DNA from: Pimelobacter simplex
GTDB taxonomy: Bacteria; Actinomycetota; Actinomycetes; Propionibacteriales; Nocardioidaceae
Assembly (NCBI RefSeq): GCF_024662235.1
Contig: NZ_CP096276.1
Coordinates: forward strand, 4,464,001 to 4,528,000
Direction: 5' to 3'
DNA: 64,000 nucleotides
The position numbers were made by a program, and so were the translations under genes. Under the pieces are notes generated by a model, which searched no databases, was not told where the DNA came from, and saw nothing but the letters and a program-made list of their open reading frames with translations. Of the stretch, positions 22,467-31,121 are shown piece by piece (position 1 is the stretch's first letter; each line of letters begins with the position of its first letter).

Positions 22467-23321
22467 GTGAAGATCGGCATCAACAGCCCCGTCGTGGTGC
22501 AGCTCCCCGGCGCGTTCTCGCCCTGGGAGGCCGAGGCCGGCATCGACGAGCTCGGCGCGATCGCCGAGACGGCCGACGCCCTCGGCTTCGACTTCCTGAC
22601 CTGCAGCGAGCACGTCGTCGTGCCGACCGACATCGCCGCCCAGCGCGGCGCGACGTACTGGGACCCGCTCGCCACCTTCGGCTACCTCGCCGCCCGCACC
22701 ACCCGGATCCGGCTCGCGACCCAGGTCCTCGTCCTCGGCTACCACCACCCCCTCGCCATCGCGAAGCGCTACGGCACCCTCGACCTCGTCAGCGGCGGCC
22801 GGCTCGTCCTCGGGCTCGGCGTCGGCTCGCTCGAGGAGGAGTTCACGCTGCTCGGCGCGACCTTCGAGAGGCGCGGCGAGATCGCGGACGACGCGCTGCG
22901 GGCCTTGCGCGCGTCGCTCTCGCAGGAGCGGCCGTCGTACGCGGGGGCGCACTATGCGTTCGACGACGTGGTCGTCTCGCCGCACGCCGTCCAGGCCTCG
23001 GTGCCGCTGTGGATCGGCGGCCGTACGCCGCGCTCCCTGCGCCGCGCCGTCGAGCTCGCCGACGGCTGGGTCCCCTTCGGCCTCGCCCCCACCGAGCTCG
23101 CCACCCTGCTCGGCCGCTTCGACCTCCCGGCCGGCTTCGAGGTCGTCCTCTCCCCCGACCGCGCCCTCGACCCCACCCGCGAGCCCGGCGCGACCGCCGA
23201 CGCGCTCGGGGTCCTCGCCGAGGCGGGCGCGACGGCGGCGTCGGTGCGGGTGGCGGCGGACTCGGCCGGGCACTACCGGGAGCAGCTGGCGGCGCTGGCG
23301 GCGTACCTGCCCGCGAAGTAG
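22467..23321 (+). CDS. LLM-class F420-dependent oxidoreductase
   Basis: 284 residues from GTG 22467, with GAGGGAAGAGG upstream. It is a luciferase-like barrel: LGFDFLTCSEHVVVPTD, RIRLATQVLVLGYHHPLAIA, and DLVSGGRLVLGLGVGSLEEE. The closest group by eye is the TIGR03619-type F420 oxidoreductases of actinobacteria. It is shorter than the LLM enzyme at 15255-16310 and not its paralogue in detail. The TetR-type operator just upstream suggests substrate-induced expression. The last codons run into a 22-nt tandem repeat. Confidence 0.85.
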   Translation: MKIGINSPVVVQLPGAFSPWEAEAGIDELGAIAETADALGFDFLTCSEHVVVPTDIAAQRGATYWDPLATFGYLAARTTRIRLATQVLVLGYHHPLAIAKRYGTLDLVSGGRLVLGLGVGSLEEEFTLLGATFERRGEIADDALRALRASLSQERPSYAGAHYAFDDVVVSPHAVQASVPLWIGGRTPRSLRRAVELADGWVPFGLAPTELATLLGRFDLPAGFEVVLSPDRALDPTREPGATADALGVLAEAGATAASVRVAADSAGHYREQLAALAAYLPAK

Positions 23322-23383
23322 CAGGTTTCGCCCCTCGAAGTCGCACGGTTCGGGCAGCGAAGTCGCAGGTGGGGGCGGCGAAC
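23314..23383. repeat. Short tandem repeat, 22-nt period
   Basis: Copies of a unit starting CGAAGT[A/C]GCA[C/G]G begin at 23314, 23336 and 23358, with a decayed fourth (CGAACGTGG) at 23379. The first copy overlaps the 3' end of the luciferase-like gene and supplies its stop. Confidence 0.6.
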
Positions 23384-23411
23384 GTGGCCCGGGGGTCGAG
23401 TCCGGGCCACG
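23383..23411. terminator. Bidirectional terminator hairpin between convergent genes
   Basis: CGTGGCCCGG pairs perfectly with CCGGGCCACG across a 9-nt loop. It lies between the convergent luciferase-like and MalT-like genes. Bases 23412-23577 hold nothing else recognisable. Confidence 0.6.
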
Positions 23412-23577
23412 CATGGGCCGCACCGCCTCAGGAGTGACCCAGGTCGAGCCGCGCCCAAGGGGGGCCGGGGTGCGGCTCGACCGATCCGCATCCTGCCCTG
23501 CCCCCCGCCCACCCGTACGACGCCCGCAGCGATCTCACCCGCTTGTTCACCCGTTGCCCCGGGGCGAGCGCGAAGGC

Positions 23578-26196
23578 TCAGCGGCGCTGGGGTCCGTCGT
23601 GGAGCAGGCCGAGCTGGATGCCGCGCTCGATGGCGGCCTCGCGCGAGTTGATGCCCCACTTGCGGTAGATGCTGCGCATGTGGGACTTCACCGTCTCCGG
23701 CGACAGGTGCAGGACGGCGGCCACCTGGCTGCGGCGCGGATGGTCGAGGGTCGCGCGGAGGACGGCGATCTCCTGGCCGGTCAGGGGGACCGAGGCGACG
23801 CCGGCGTCGACGGGGCCGACCAGGTCCACCGCCAGGTACGACGAGGCGCCGGGTCGGTCGGTGGTGTGGGCGAAGTCGCGCAGGCTCTTGAGGTCCGCGC
23901 CGGGGACGTGGAGGAGCAGGGCGCGGGCGCCGTGCTCGTCGTACAGGGCGGCGGCGCGGTCGAGGAGGGCGCCGGCGGCGTCGGTGTGGCCGGCGCGGAG
24001 GGCGGCGGCCGCGCCGAGGGTGGCGAGGCTGGTCCGGGAGCGGATGCTGTGGCCGGGTTGGGCTTCGAGGCGGGGGACGAGGTGGAAGGCGCCGGCGGGG
24101 TCTCCGGCGGTGAGGCGGGTGAGCATCTGGGCCGAGGCGAGCTGGCCGGGCCAGCGGGTGGGGACGCGCAGGAGGGCGGCGGCGTCGCGGGAGCGGCCGT
24201 GGGCCAGCCAGGCGACGGCGAGGAGGCCGCGCAGCATGCTGGTGCCGAGGTTGTCGCCGATGCCGGGCGGACTGGGGGTGCGCTGGAGGGCGTCGGCGAT
24301 CCGCTGGGCCTCCGCTCCCCCTTCGCCGAGGCCGAGGCGGGCCTGGAGCATGGTCCAGGTAAGGAAGGGCCAGAACTCGGCGGTGTGGATGAAGGACTCG
24401 CAGCCGTCGTACTCGGCGAGGGCGCCGGTGAAGTCGAAGTCGTCGAGCTTGAGCATCGCGTTGCCGATCCGGCCCAGCGAGTTGACGAAGGTGTGCGCGT
24501 GGTCGCGCGGCCAGGCGGCGGGGTCGACCAGGCGGGCGATCTCGGCGGCGTCGCGGGAGCGGCCGTCGATCGCGGAGAGCCCGACGCCGTAGACGAGCGT
24601 GTAGTTGCGCGACCAGGGCATCGTCGCGGACGCGATGGCGCGCGAGATCACCTCGTGGCCGCGGTCGATCTCGCCGACGGCGAAGAACGAGTAGCCGATC
24701 TGGCGCAGGCCCATCGCGCGCAGCTCGACCATCCGGCGGTCGTCGCCGATGTCGATGTCGTCGTAGTAGTCGAGCGCGCCCTGGCCGGCCGCGGCCGACT
24801 CCAGGTAGCGGCCGACGTAGCGCAGGCACGCGGTCTTGGCCGAGCGCTGGAAGAAGGACGCCGGCCGGTCGAGCTGGCGCCAGTCGTCGCTGGTCTGGTC
24901 GGCGGTGCGGACCAGGAACTCGACGGCCGCGCCGCGGGTGGCGGGATTGCTCAGCAGGGCGAGGCCGCGCGCCATCGCGAGCATCGGGTGCCTCATCAGT
25001 ACGGCGCGCGGGATGCGGCTGAGCTGCAGGTCGAGGTGGTCGGTGGTGTAGCTCTCGGGCGAGCTGAGCACGACGCTGCGGAAGATCCGGCTGGCCAGCT
25101 CGTAGCGGCCGGCGTCGACGGCGAGCTCGAGGGCGAGCTCGTGCTCGTCGTGCTCGTAGAGCCAGGTCGCGGCGATGCCGGCCCCGCGGCGGTGGCGGTC
25201 GGGGTCGCTCGTCATCAGCTCGCTGCGGACGGCGTCGCGCAGCGAGTCGACGTACTGGAAGACCGGGCGGTCGGCCAGGTAGGGCACCCAGCGGCCGAAG
25301 CCGTTCCACTCGAGCTCGGCGACGACGGGGGCGGCGTCCTCGATGCCGGTGAGGGCCTGCGCCAGCTCGAGGTCGAAGTACGGCGCCAGGACGGTGTCGC
25401 GGACGAACTCGGAGGTGAGCGAGTCGTCGAGCTGGGCGCTGAGGTCCTGGGCGACGATCGTGCGCCACTCGACGGAGTCGCGCGAGGGCAGCCGGCTGCG
25501 CGCGCCGAGCGCGAGGCTCGCGGCGCGGATGGCCAGCGGGTAGCCGCGGGTGTCGCGGTGCAGGTCGCCGGCCACGCCGCGGACGATGTCCGAGCCGTGC
25601 TCGGCGAGGAAGAGCGCGGTCTCCTCGGCGGTGAACTGGAGGTCGTCGTCGGTGACGAGGCGGACGTCGCCGCGGACCCGGCGGGCCGGGTCGGCCAGGC
25701 TGGTCGCGGCCCGGGTGGTCACCACGACGCGGAGGTTGGGCAGCAGCGCGGTCAGCCGCAGGATGTCGTCGTCCACCTGGGCGGTGGCGTCGCGGACGTG
25801 CTCGTAGGCGTCGAAGACGAGCACCACCGGGCCCTTGCCGGCAAGCAGGTCGCGCAGCACCGGTACCGGGTCGTGGTGGGCGTCGACGTCGTTGGCGACG
25901 ACGTCGGCGCGCTCGGGCGAGAGGTGGCCGAGGCGGCGCGCGGACGCGATCACCGTGGTCCAGAAGGCGTGGTCGGACTCGATGCCGGCGTTGAGCGCGA
26001 CCCAGACCAGGCGCTCACCCGGGGGCCGCTCGCCGGCGGCCCACTGCCGGACGAGGGTGGTCTTGCCGAAGCCGGACGGAGCCTGCAGCACCGTGATCGG
26101 TGCCGGGTCGAGGTCGAGCAGCGCGAGCAGGCGGGACCTCACGATCGCGCTGCCGCGGGCGTCGGAAACTCGGCCGCTCGGGGGGAAAGCCGCCAT
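23578..26196 (-). CDS. MalT/LAL-like LuxR-family ATP-binding regulator
   Basis: 872 residues. The STAND-type ATPase begins near residue 35 with P-loop APSGFGKTTLV and Walker B-like VVLVFDAYEHVRD. A long helical TPR-like middle follows (residues about 350-770). The C-terminal LuxR HTH begins LTGQEIAVLRATLDH and holds HLSPETVKSHMRSIYRKWGI near residue 835. Such signal-transduction ATPases bind an inducer, oligomerise and activate promoters. The start (ATG 26196) is 15 bp from the stop of the upstream fusion protein on the same strand, so the two may be cotranscribed. The inducer and targets are unknown. Confidence 0.9.
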   Translation of the reverse strand: MAAFPPSGRVSDARGSAIVRSRLLALLDLDPAPITVLQAPSGFGKTTLVRQWAAGERPPGERLVWVALNAGIESDHAFWTTVIASARRLGHLSPERADVVANDVDAHHDPVPVLRDLLAGKGPVVLVFDAYEHVRDATAQVDDDILRLTALLPNLRVVVTTRAATSLADPARRVRGDVRLVTDDDLQFTAEETALFLAEHGSDIVRGVAGDLHRDTRGYPLAIRAASLALGARSRLPSRDSVEWRTIVAQDLSAQLDDSLTSEFVRDTVLAPYFDLELAQALTGIEDAAPVVAELEWNGFGRWVPYLADRPVFQYVDSLRDAVRSELMTSDPDRHRRGAGIAATWLYEHDEHELALELAVDAGRYELASRIFRSVVLSSPESYTTDHLDLQLSRIPRAVLMRHPMLAMARGLALLSNPATRGAAVEFLVRTADQTSDDWRQLDRPASFFQRSAKTACLRYVGRYLESAAAGQGALDYYDDIDIGDDRRMVELRAMGLRQIGYSFFAVGEIDRGHEVISRAIASATMPWSRNYTLVYGVGLSAIDGRSRDAAEIARLVDPAAWPRDHAHTFVNSLGRIGNAMLKLDDFDFTGALAEYDGCESFIHTAEFWPFLTWTMLQARLGLGEGGAEAQRIADALQRTPSPPGIGDNLGTSMLRGLLAVAWLAHGRSRDAAALLRVPTRWPGQLASAQMLTRLTAGDPAGAFHLVPRLEAQPGHSIRSRTSLATLGAAAALRAGHTDAAGALLDRAAALYDEHGARALLLHVPGADLKSLRDFAHTTDRPGASSYLAVDLVGPVDAGVASVPLTGQEIAVLRATLDHPRRSQVAAVLHLSPETVKSHMRSIYRKWGINSREAAIERGIQLGLLHDGPQRR

Positions 26197-26210
26197 GTGC
26201 GCATGCTGCC

Positions 26211-29200
26211 CTAATCGTGATGGTGCGGGACCACCGGGGTGAGCGGCGTCGGTACGCCGTCACCCCGGTGGTCACCAGGGGTTTCGATCAGGCGATCGGG
26301 GTCGCGATCACGACCTGGTTTCTTCGTGTAGTGGAACCGGCCGTTGCTGTAGCGGACCTTGCCCGTGCAGGTCACCAACGTGAGCTGGTGAGCACCGGTG
26401 GTCGACACCGGAGCACCGGTGAAGCCCTTGGTCCGCTTCTGGGTGTAGACCTTGGTGATCCGGTACTTCTGCACCTTGCCGTCCGTGCCCCGCACGGTGA
26501 CGACCTGGCCCACCTTGGCCTTGTTCAGCTTGCCGAACGCACCGGGCTTGTCGTGCCGGTCCGAGACGTGACCGGCGATGACGGTCGCACCGACGGCCTC
26601 ACCCGGCATGGCCGACTGCTGCAGCCAGCCGCCCTTGCGGACGTCGTCCGGGATGACCATCGCGCCGCGACGGATGCCGACGACGTCGATCTTGGCCTTC
26701 ATGCCCAGCGCCGGGATCGCGACCTGGGCCGGACGGGCCTGGCGGCCGAAGGCCGACGGGTCCACGCCGGCGAAGCCGGTCTCGATCTTGATCTTGCCGA
26801 CCTCGGCCCGGTGCACCAGCGTCGTCTCCGCGGCCAGGCCGCAGGCGTGCGTGGCCGCGCTGTTGCGCCGGTCCTCGGAGGTCGCGACCACCCAGGTGTA
26901 GTAGCCCGGCTTGCTCACCGACACCGCCGGGCTGCGGAAGGTGCCGCTGCGCGGGGCGAAGGTGACCGAGCCGGCCCGCTTGGCCGGGATGCACGCGATC
27001 GAGGCGCGGTCGGTGAACGGGCCGTACAGCGTGGCCGTGCCGGTCGCGTCGCCACCGGGCAGGAAGCCGGTGAGCGTGATCTCGTCGCGCAGGGCGACCG
27101 CCACGGGCTTGCCGCCCTTGGCGACCTTCATCGCGACCTTGCGGTCGGCGCGCGTGGTGAGCACCGGGGCACCGAGCGGGCCGGTCGCCGTGGTGAGCGT
27201 GTTGCTCGGCTCGGTCACCGGCTGCGGCACCTGCCCACCGCGGGTCGGCCCCTGGTAGGTCACCGACGCGGTGTTCTCGACGCCCCCGCGCACGACGTCC
27301 TCGTGCGTGATCGTGTACGTCGCCGTGAACTCCGCCTGCGCACCCGGGGCGATCGTCGCCACGCTCGCCGGCGCGACCGCCGAGAGACCCGGCAGCGCGT
27401 CGGACACCGAGATGTCGTGCGCCGTGGCCTTGCCGTGGTTGGTCACGGTGAAGGTGTAGGTGAGCACGTCACCGTCGTCCGCCTTGCCCTGGGGGGCGAC
27501 GTCCGTGGTGAGCCGGGCCGACTTCACGATCTCGAGGTCGGCCTCGGCGTCGGCGATGTCGACCTCGGCCGTGGAGCCCGGTCCCTCGGGCGAGACGACC
27601 TCGCCGCCGTCGGGGTCGGTCGCCTTGGCGGTGGCGGTGTTGACCACCTTGCCGCCGGCGTCGACGTCGGCCTGGGTGACCGTGTACGTCGCGGTGAACT
27701 CCGCGTCGTCACCGGCCGCGAGCGTCGCGACGCTGGCCGGCGTGACCGGCGAGAGGCCCGGCAGGGCGTCGTCGACCGACACGTCGTCGACCGCGACGTA
27801 GCCGGAGTTGTGCACGACGAACGTGTAGGTGATGACGTCGCCCGCGTCGGCCTTGCCGGCCGTGCCGTGGTCGGTGGTCAGCGCCGCGGTCTTGGTGATC
27901 TCGATGCCAGGCGTGCTCGGGCAGCCCGTCACCATCTGCGGCAGGCCCCAGCCGTTGGCGGTACCGGCCGTGAGCGGCAGAGCCGCGGCGTCGAAGCCGG
28001 CCTCGGCCGGGTCGGCGGCGTCGGGGCTGGCGATCACGCCGAGCGTCGCTGCGCCCCGGTTCACGACGTACATCCGGCCGTCGGGTCCGCGCTTCACCTG
28101 GCCGCCGCTGGCGTGGTACTGGCCGAAGTCGAACTCGGTCGCCTTGACGGCGGCACCGTCCGCGGCGCCCGCGATGTCGTAGCGGAACAGGTGCGCGCCG
28201 CCGAAGATGCGGGTGGCGTAGACGTGGTCACCCGACGGGGAGAAGTCGGCGGAGTACATGTTGCCGCCCACCCCGGTGGGGGTCGACCACTCGAAGCGCT
28301 GCGCGAACCGGCCGGTGCCGGCGTCGAAGTCCATCAGCCGGATCCGCGAGGCGCCGGCGTTGTTGCCGGTGGCGAGCAGGACCGACGACAGGTCGGGGCT
28401 GAGGTTGAGCGTGCCGTACTGGTTGTAGTTCGGCGTCGGCATCACGCTGATGACGGAGTCACCTGCGGTGAGCGGGCCGGCGCCGTCGGGGTCGGCCGGA
28501 CCGGCGCCGTCGAAGAGGTACGCCCGGATGTTGGGCGAGGACGCCTGCGCGGTGACGACCCAGAACCCGGTGCCGGCGGCGTTCGGGATCGCGGTCAGCT
28601 GCTCGGCCGCACCGTTGGCGGGCGCGAGGTCGACGTTCTTGGTCGCCGTCACGTCGCCGAGGCCGCCGTCGAGGGCCATGTCGACCACCGAGTAGCTGAG
28701 GTGACCGCTGCCGCCGACCTCGGAGGCACCCGTCGTCGCGACGACGAAGTACTTGCCGGGGTCGGTCAGCGACGGGAACGCCGCGACGGTCTGGGTGGCC
28801 GAGGCGTTGCCGGTCAGGCCGGCGCCGTTCGGCATCACCTGGTGGTTCTTGTTGAGCACCTTGACGCCGTCGGACCAGAACAGCAGCTTGCCGGCGGAGT
28901 CGGTGATGACGGTCGTGCCCTCGACGGCGTTGACGCCGGTCGACGGCGTCGTCGTCGGCAGCGCGCTGCCGGAGGTGCCGAAGTCGAGCCCGGCGCCGTT
29001 GCCGAAGTGCCACCAGCGCTGGGTGGCGCGCGCCGCGGCCGGCGCACAGCTGACCTTGGGCAGGCCGCGCTCGGTCACGGTCAGCGTCGCGCTGCCCGGC
29101 GGGTTGAGACCGACGAGGTCGTCGACGTTGGCGGCGGCGTTGGTGAACGTGTCACCGGCCTCGGCCTCCGGCGTCACGACGTCGATCGACAGCGTGCAGG

Positions 29201-30203
29201 CGGCCTGGCCGGTCGCGAGGTCGCCCTCGAGCGAGATGCTCCCGGCGCCCGGCGTACCGCCGCCGGTGATCGCGCCGTTGCCGCAGTCGGTGGTGAAGCG
29301 CGGGTCGGCGGCGATCTCCATGCCCGTGGGCAGGTTGTCGGTGAACGACCAGCCGTTCTTCGAGGCGAGCTCGGAGGTGTTGGTCACCGTGAAGGTGAGC
29401 GTCGTCGGGAACCCGGCCGGGGTGCCCTCGGCGCCGAACGACTTGTCCAGCTGCGGCGTCGCGTCGAGCACACGGATGTCGTCGAAGGCGTGGTCGTTGC
29501 CCGAGCCGCTGGCCTGCTCGTTGCGCAGCACGATGCCGAGGCTGGAGCCGGTGAAGAGCACCGAGCCGTCGGAGTTCACGGTGCGGCTGCCGTTGGGGCA
29601 CGGGTCGGCCGCGGCTCCGCTCACCGGGATCTCGGCGTTGCCGTCGTCGAGGTAGAAGCGCAGCAGCGGGTGCGCGGCGTGGCAGTTGACCACACCGACG
29701 TTGACCGAGAACGTGAGGAACTTGTTCTCGACGTCGAGGGCCAGCGGCGCCGCGGTGCGGAACTCGACCTTGTTCGCGCCCGGGTCACCGGCGGTGAACG
29801 CCGCCACCGCGTGGTTGGCCTCGTTCGGCTGGGTGCCGTTGTGGGCGCCCAGCCCGGTCGCGAGGTTGCGCAGCTGGGCCGCACCGGCCGGGCTGCCCAG
29901 GGCGGCCTGGTCGGCGTCGGACGTCGTGCCGTCGAGCACGAAGCCGTTCGACTGGGTCGGGTCGGCCCACGCGCCCTCGGCGGCGTAGGTCTCGCCGTCG
30001 GCGCCGACGTAGTCGCCGAGAACCTTGACCTGGCCGTCGGCCATGGCGTTCTCGAAGTCCTCGTGGAAGAGGACCTGGGGAGCGGACGGCGTACCCGGGT
30101 TTCCGGGGGCCGCGGCGGCAGGTGGCGCGAGCGCCACTGCCGGGAGGACGGCCGTGGCGCCGGCGATGACCGCCAGTGCCAGACCGGGGACGAGCTTCTT
30201 CAC
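26211..30203 (-). CDS. Giant secreted DUF11 / propeller-like / class F-type sortase fusion protein
   Basis: 1330 residues from GTG 30203. Signal peptide 1-34 (LALAVIAGATAVLPAVALA). A first DUF11-like module is near 255-395. Residues about 400-760 look like a propeller domain: WHFGNGAGLDFG, LLFWSDGVKVLNKNHQVMPN. Two clear DUF11 repeats follow, near 770-885 (VITYTFVVHNSGYVAVDDVS) and 889-1010 (LTYTFTVTNHGKATAHDIS). The last 200 residues are a sortase fold: VAIPALGMKAKIDVVGIRRG, His in AGHVSDRHDKPGAF near 1213, Cys in LTLVTCTG near 1277, Arg in VRYSNGRFH near 1287. All three catalytic residues are present. Sortases of class E/F are normally small separate membrane proteins, so fusion to an adhesin-like body is unusual. 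The C-terminus is His-rich (PHHHD). No LPXTG motif or C-terminal anchor was seen. Confidence 0.85.
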   Translation of the reverse strand: MKKLVPGLALAVIAGATAVLPAVALAPPAAAAPGNPGTPSAPQVLFHEDFENAMADGQVKVLGDYVGADGETYAAEGAWADPTQSNGFVLDGTTSDADQAALGSPAGAAQLRNLATGLGAHNGTQPNEANHAVAAFTAGDPGANKVEFRTAAPLALDVENKFLTFSVNVGVVNCHAAHPLLRFYLDDGNAEIPVSGAAADPCPNGSRTVNSDGSVLFTGSSLGIVLRNEQASGSGNDHAFDDIRVLDATPQLDKSFGAEGTPAGFPTTLTFTVTNTSELASKNGWSFTDNLPTGMEIAADPRFTTDCGNGAITGGGTPGAGSISLEGDLATGQAACTLSIDVVTPEAEAGDTFTNAAANVDDLVGLNPPGSATLTVTERGLPKVSCAPAAARATQRWWHFGNGAGLDFGTSGSALPTTTPSTGVNAVEGTTVITDSAGKLLFWSDGVKVLNKNHQVMPNGAGLTGNASATQTVAAFPSLTDPGKYFVVATTGASEVGGSGHLSYSVVDMALDGGLGDVTATKNVDLAPANGAAEQLTAIPNAAGTGFWVVTAQASSPNIRAYLFDGAGPADPDGAGPLTAGDSVISVMPTPNYNQYGTLNLSPDLSSVLLATGNNAGASRIRLMDFDAGTGRFAQRFEWSTPTGVGGNMYSADFSPSGDHVYATRIFGGAHLFRYDIAGAADGAAVKATEFDFGQYHASGGQVKRGPDGRMYVVNRGAATLGVIASPDAADPAEAGFDAAALPLTAGTANGWGLPQMVTGCPSTPGIEITKTAALTTDHGTAGKADAGDVITYTFVVHNSGYVAVDDVSVDDALPGLSPVTPASVATLAAGDDAEFTATYTVTQADVDAGGKVVNTATAKATDPDGGEVVSPEGPGSTAEVDIADAEADLEIVKSARLTTDVAPQGKADDGDVLTYTFTVTNHGKATAHDISVSDALPGLSAVAPASVATIAPGAQAEFTATYTITHEDVVRGGVENTASVTYQGPTRGGQVPQPVTEPSNTLTTATGPLGAPVLTTRADRKVAMKVAKGGKPVAVALRDEITLTGFLPGGDATGTATLYGPFTDRASIACIPAKRAGSVTFAPRSGTFRSPAVSVSKPGYYTWVVATSEDRRNSAATHACGLAAETTLVHRAEVGKIKIETGFAGVDPSAFGRQARPAQVAIPALGMKAKIDVVGIRRGAMVIPDDVRKGGWLQQSAMPGEAVGATVIAGHVSDRHDKPGAFGKLNKAKVGQVVTVRGTDGKVQKYRITKVYTQKRTKGFTGAPVSTTGAHQLTLVTCTGKVRYSNGRFHYTKKPGRDRDPDRLIETPGDHRGDGVPTPLTPVVPHHHD

Positions 30204-30302
30204 GGTGGGAGACCTTCCGTCAAACGTGAACTACTTGGGGGGACTCGAGGGCAGGCGGACGCCGGGGTGGGGGGCAGAGCTCAGCACGCTCCGAGATCGC
30301 GT

Positions 30303-30339
30303 GGCAGACCGATTGCTCCTAGGCATATCGAGGTCTGCC
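30303..30339. promoter_or_regulatory. Inverted repeat upstream of the DUF11-sortase gene
   Basis: GGCAGACC (30303-30310) and GGTCTGCC (30332-30339) flank 21 bp of locally AT-rich sequence, about 100 bp before the start of the fusion gene. It could be an operator or part of the leader; no known motif is recognised. Confidence 0.35.
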
Positions 30340-30406
30340 GGGACAAGGGCACGGTCGGGGGAAGGACCTCCCCCGGAACTTCACCCGGTCGTGCCGTGGC
30401 GCTGGA

Positions 30407-30604
30407 TCAGCGCGGGTCCGACAGCGTGGTGCTGAGCCCCGCGAGCACCCCGCGGAGGTGGGTCAGGATCTCGATCTCGGCGTCCGGGGCGAGGGCCGCC
30501 TGCGCCGCGGCGATCTCGCGCTGGAGCCGCCAGAGCCGGTGCTGCACGAGCGCGTCGAACTCCGTCGTACGCCGGACGACCGGTCCCAGGCTGCTGCCCT
30601 GCAT
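30407..30604 (-). CDS. Small hypothetical helical protein
   Basis: 65 residues from ATG 30604, which has GAGGTGG 4-5 nt upstream; the longer frame to 30667 lacks such a site. It is soluble and predicted helical (LVQHRLWRLQREIAAAQAAL, EIEILTHLRGVLAGLSTTL), with an amphipathic pattern compatible with a short coiled coil. No family is recognised. It lies upstream of the fusion protein gene on the same strand. Confidence 0.5.
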   Translation of the reverse strand: MQGSSLGPVVRRTTEFDALVQHRLWRLQREIAAAQAALAPDAEIEILTHLRGVLAGLSTTLSDPR

Positions 30605-30760
30605 CTGTCCACCTCTGCTCGTCCGGAGCAGCGCGACCCGGGTCATGCCGCTCGGGCCGCGCTGCACGGGGGACGCTCCGAAGGTCCCGCGGCCACCGTG
30701 CCCCGCCGGGACAGCACCGGCATCACGTTCGCGCGGGTGTCACCCGCGATATCACCCGGG

Positions 30761-31012
30761 TCAGGGCAGCGCGATGGGCGCCACGGTGAGCTCCAGCCGC
30801 GCCCGCTCCGGGTACGACGACTGGCGCCGCGTCTCGTCCTCGACCGCGACGAAGGCGTCGACGACCGACGAGAAGGGTCCGGTGAAGTAGATCGACCCGT
30901 CCTCGGGGTCCCGGGCCACCATGATGTGCGGCCCGTCGGCGAGGTCGGTCGTGGCGCGCGCCAGCAGGCGCTGGACCCAGTGCTCGATGAGACCCGGTTC
31001 CGATGTGTCCAT
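30761..31012 (-). CDS. Small hypothetical protein
   Basis: 83 residues; ATG 31012 follows a strong GGGAGGGAG site. There is one compact alpha/beta pattern: IEHWVQRLLARATTDLADGP, HIMVARDPEDGSIYFTGPFS, VVDAFVAVEDETRRQ. No signal peptide. The two strands plus helix, with an acidic segment, resemble small orphan actinobacterial proteins, but I recognise no family. It has good codon bias. Confidence 0.6.
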   Translation of the reverse strand: MDTSEPGLIEHWVQRLLARATTDLADGPHIMVARDPEDGSIYFTGPFSSVVDAFVAVEDETRRQSSYPERARLELTVAPIALP

Positions 31013-31121
31013 GTCGACTCCCTCCCACCGAGGGGTCCGGCCTCCCAGCCCGGACCCCTCGGCCCCCCTGCTTGCTCCCTGCAGAGAAGACGCGATCCGG
31101 CGCCGTTCATGACGCGACTTC

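Noticed and set aside
23314..23383. CRISPR array at the 22-nt tandem repeat
   Set aside because: The repeats are adjacent without spacers and too short, and no cas genes are near.
30668..31110. Additional small frames between 30.7 and 31.1 kb
   Set aside because: They overlap the 83-residue gene, which alone has a strong ribosome site and a regular secondary-structure pattern.
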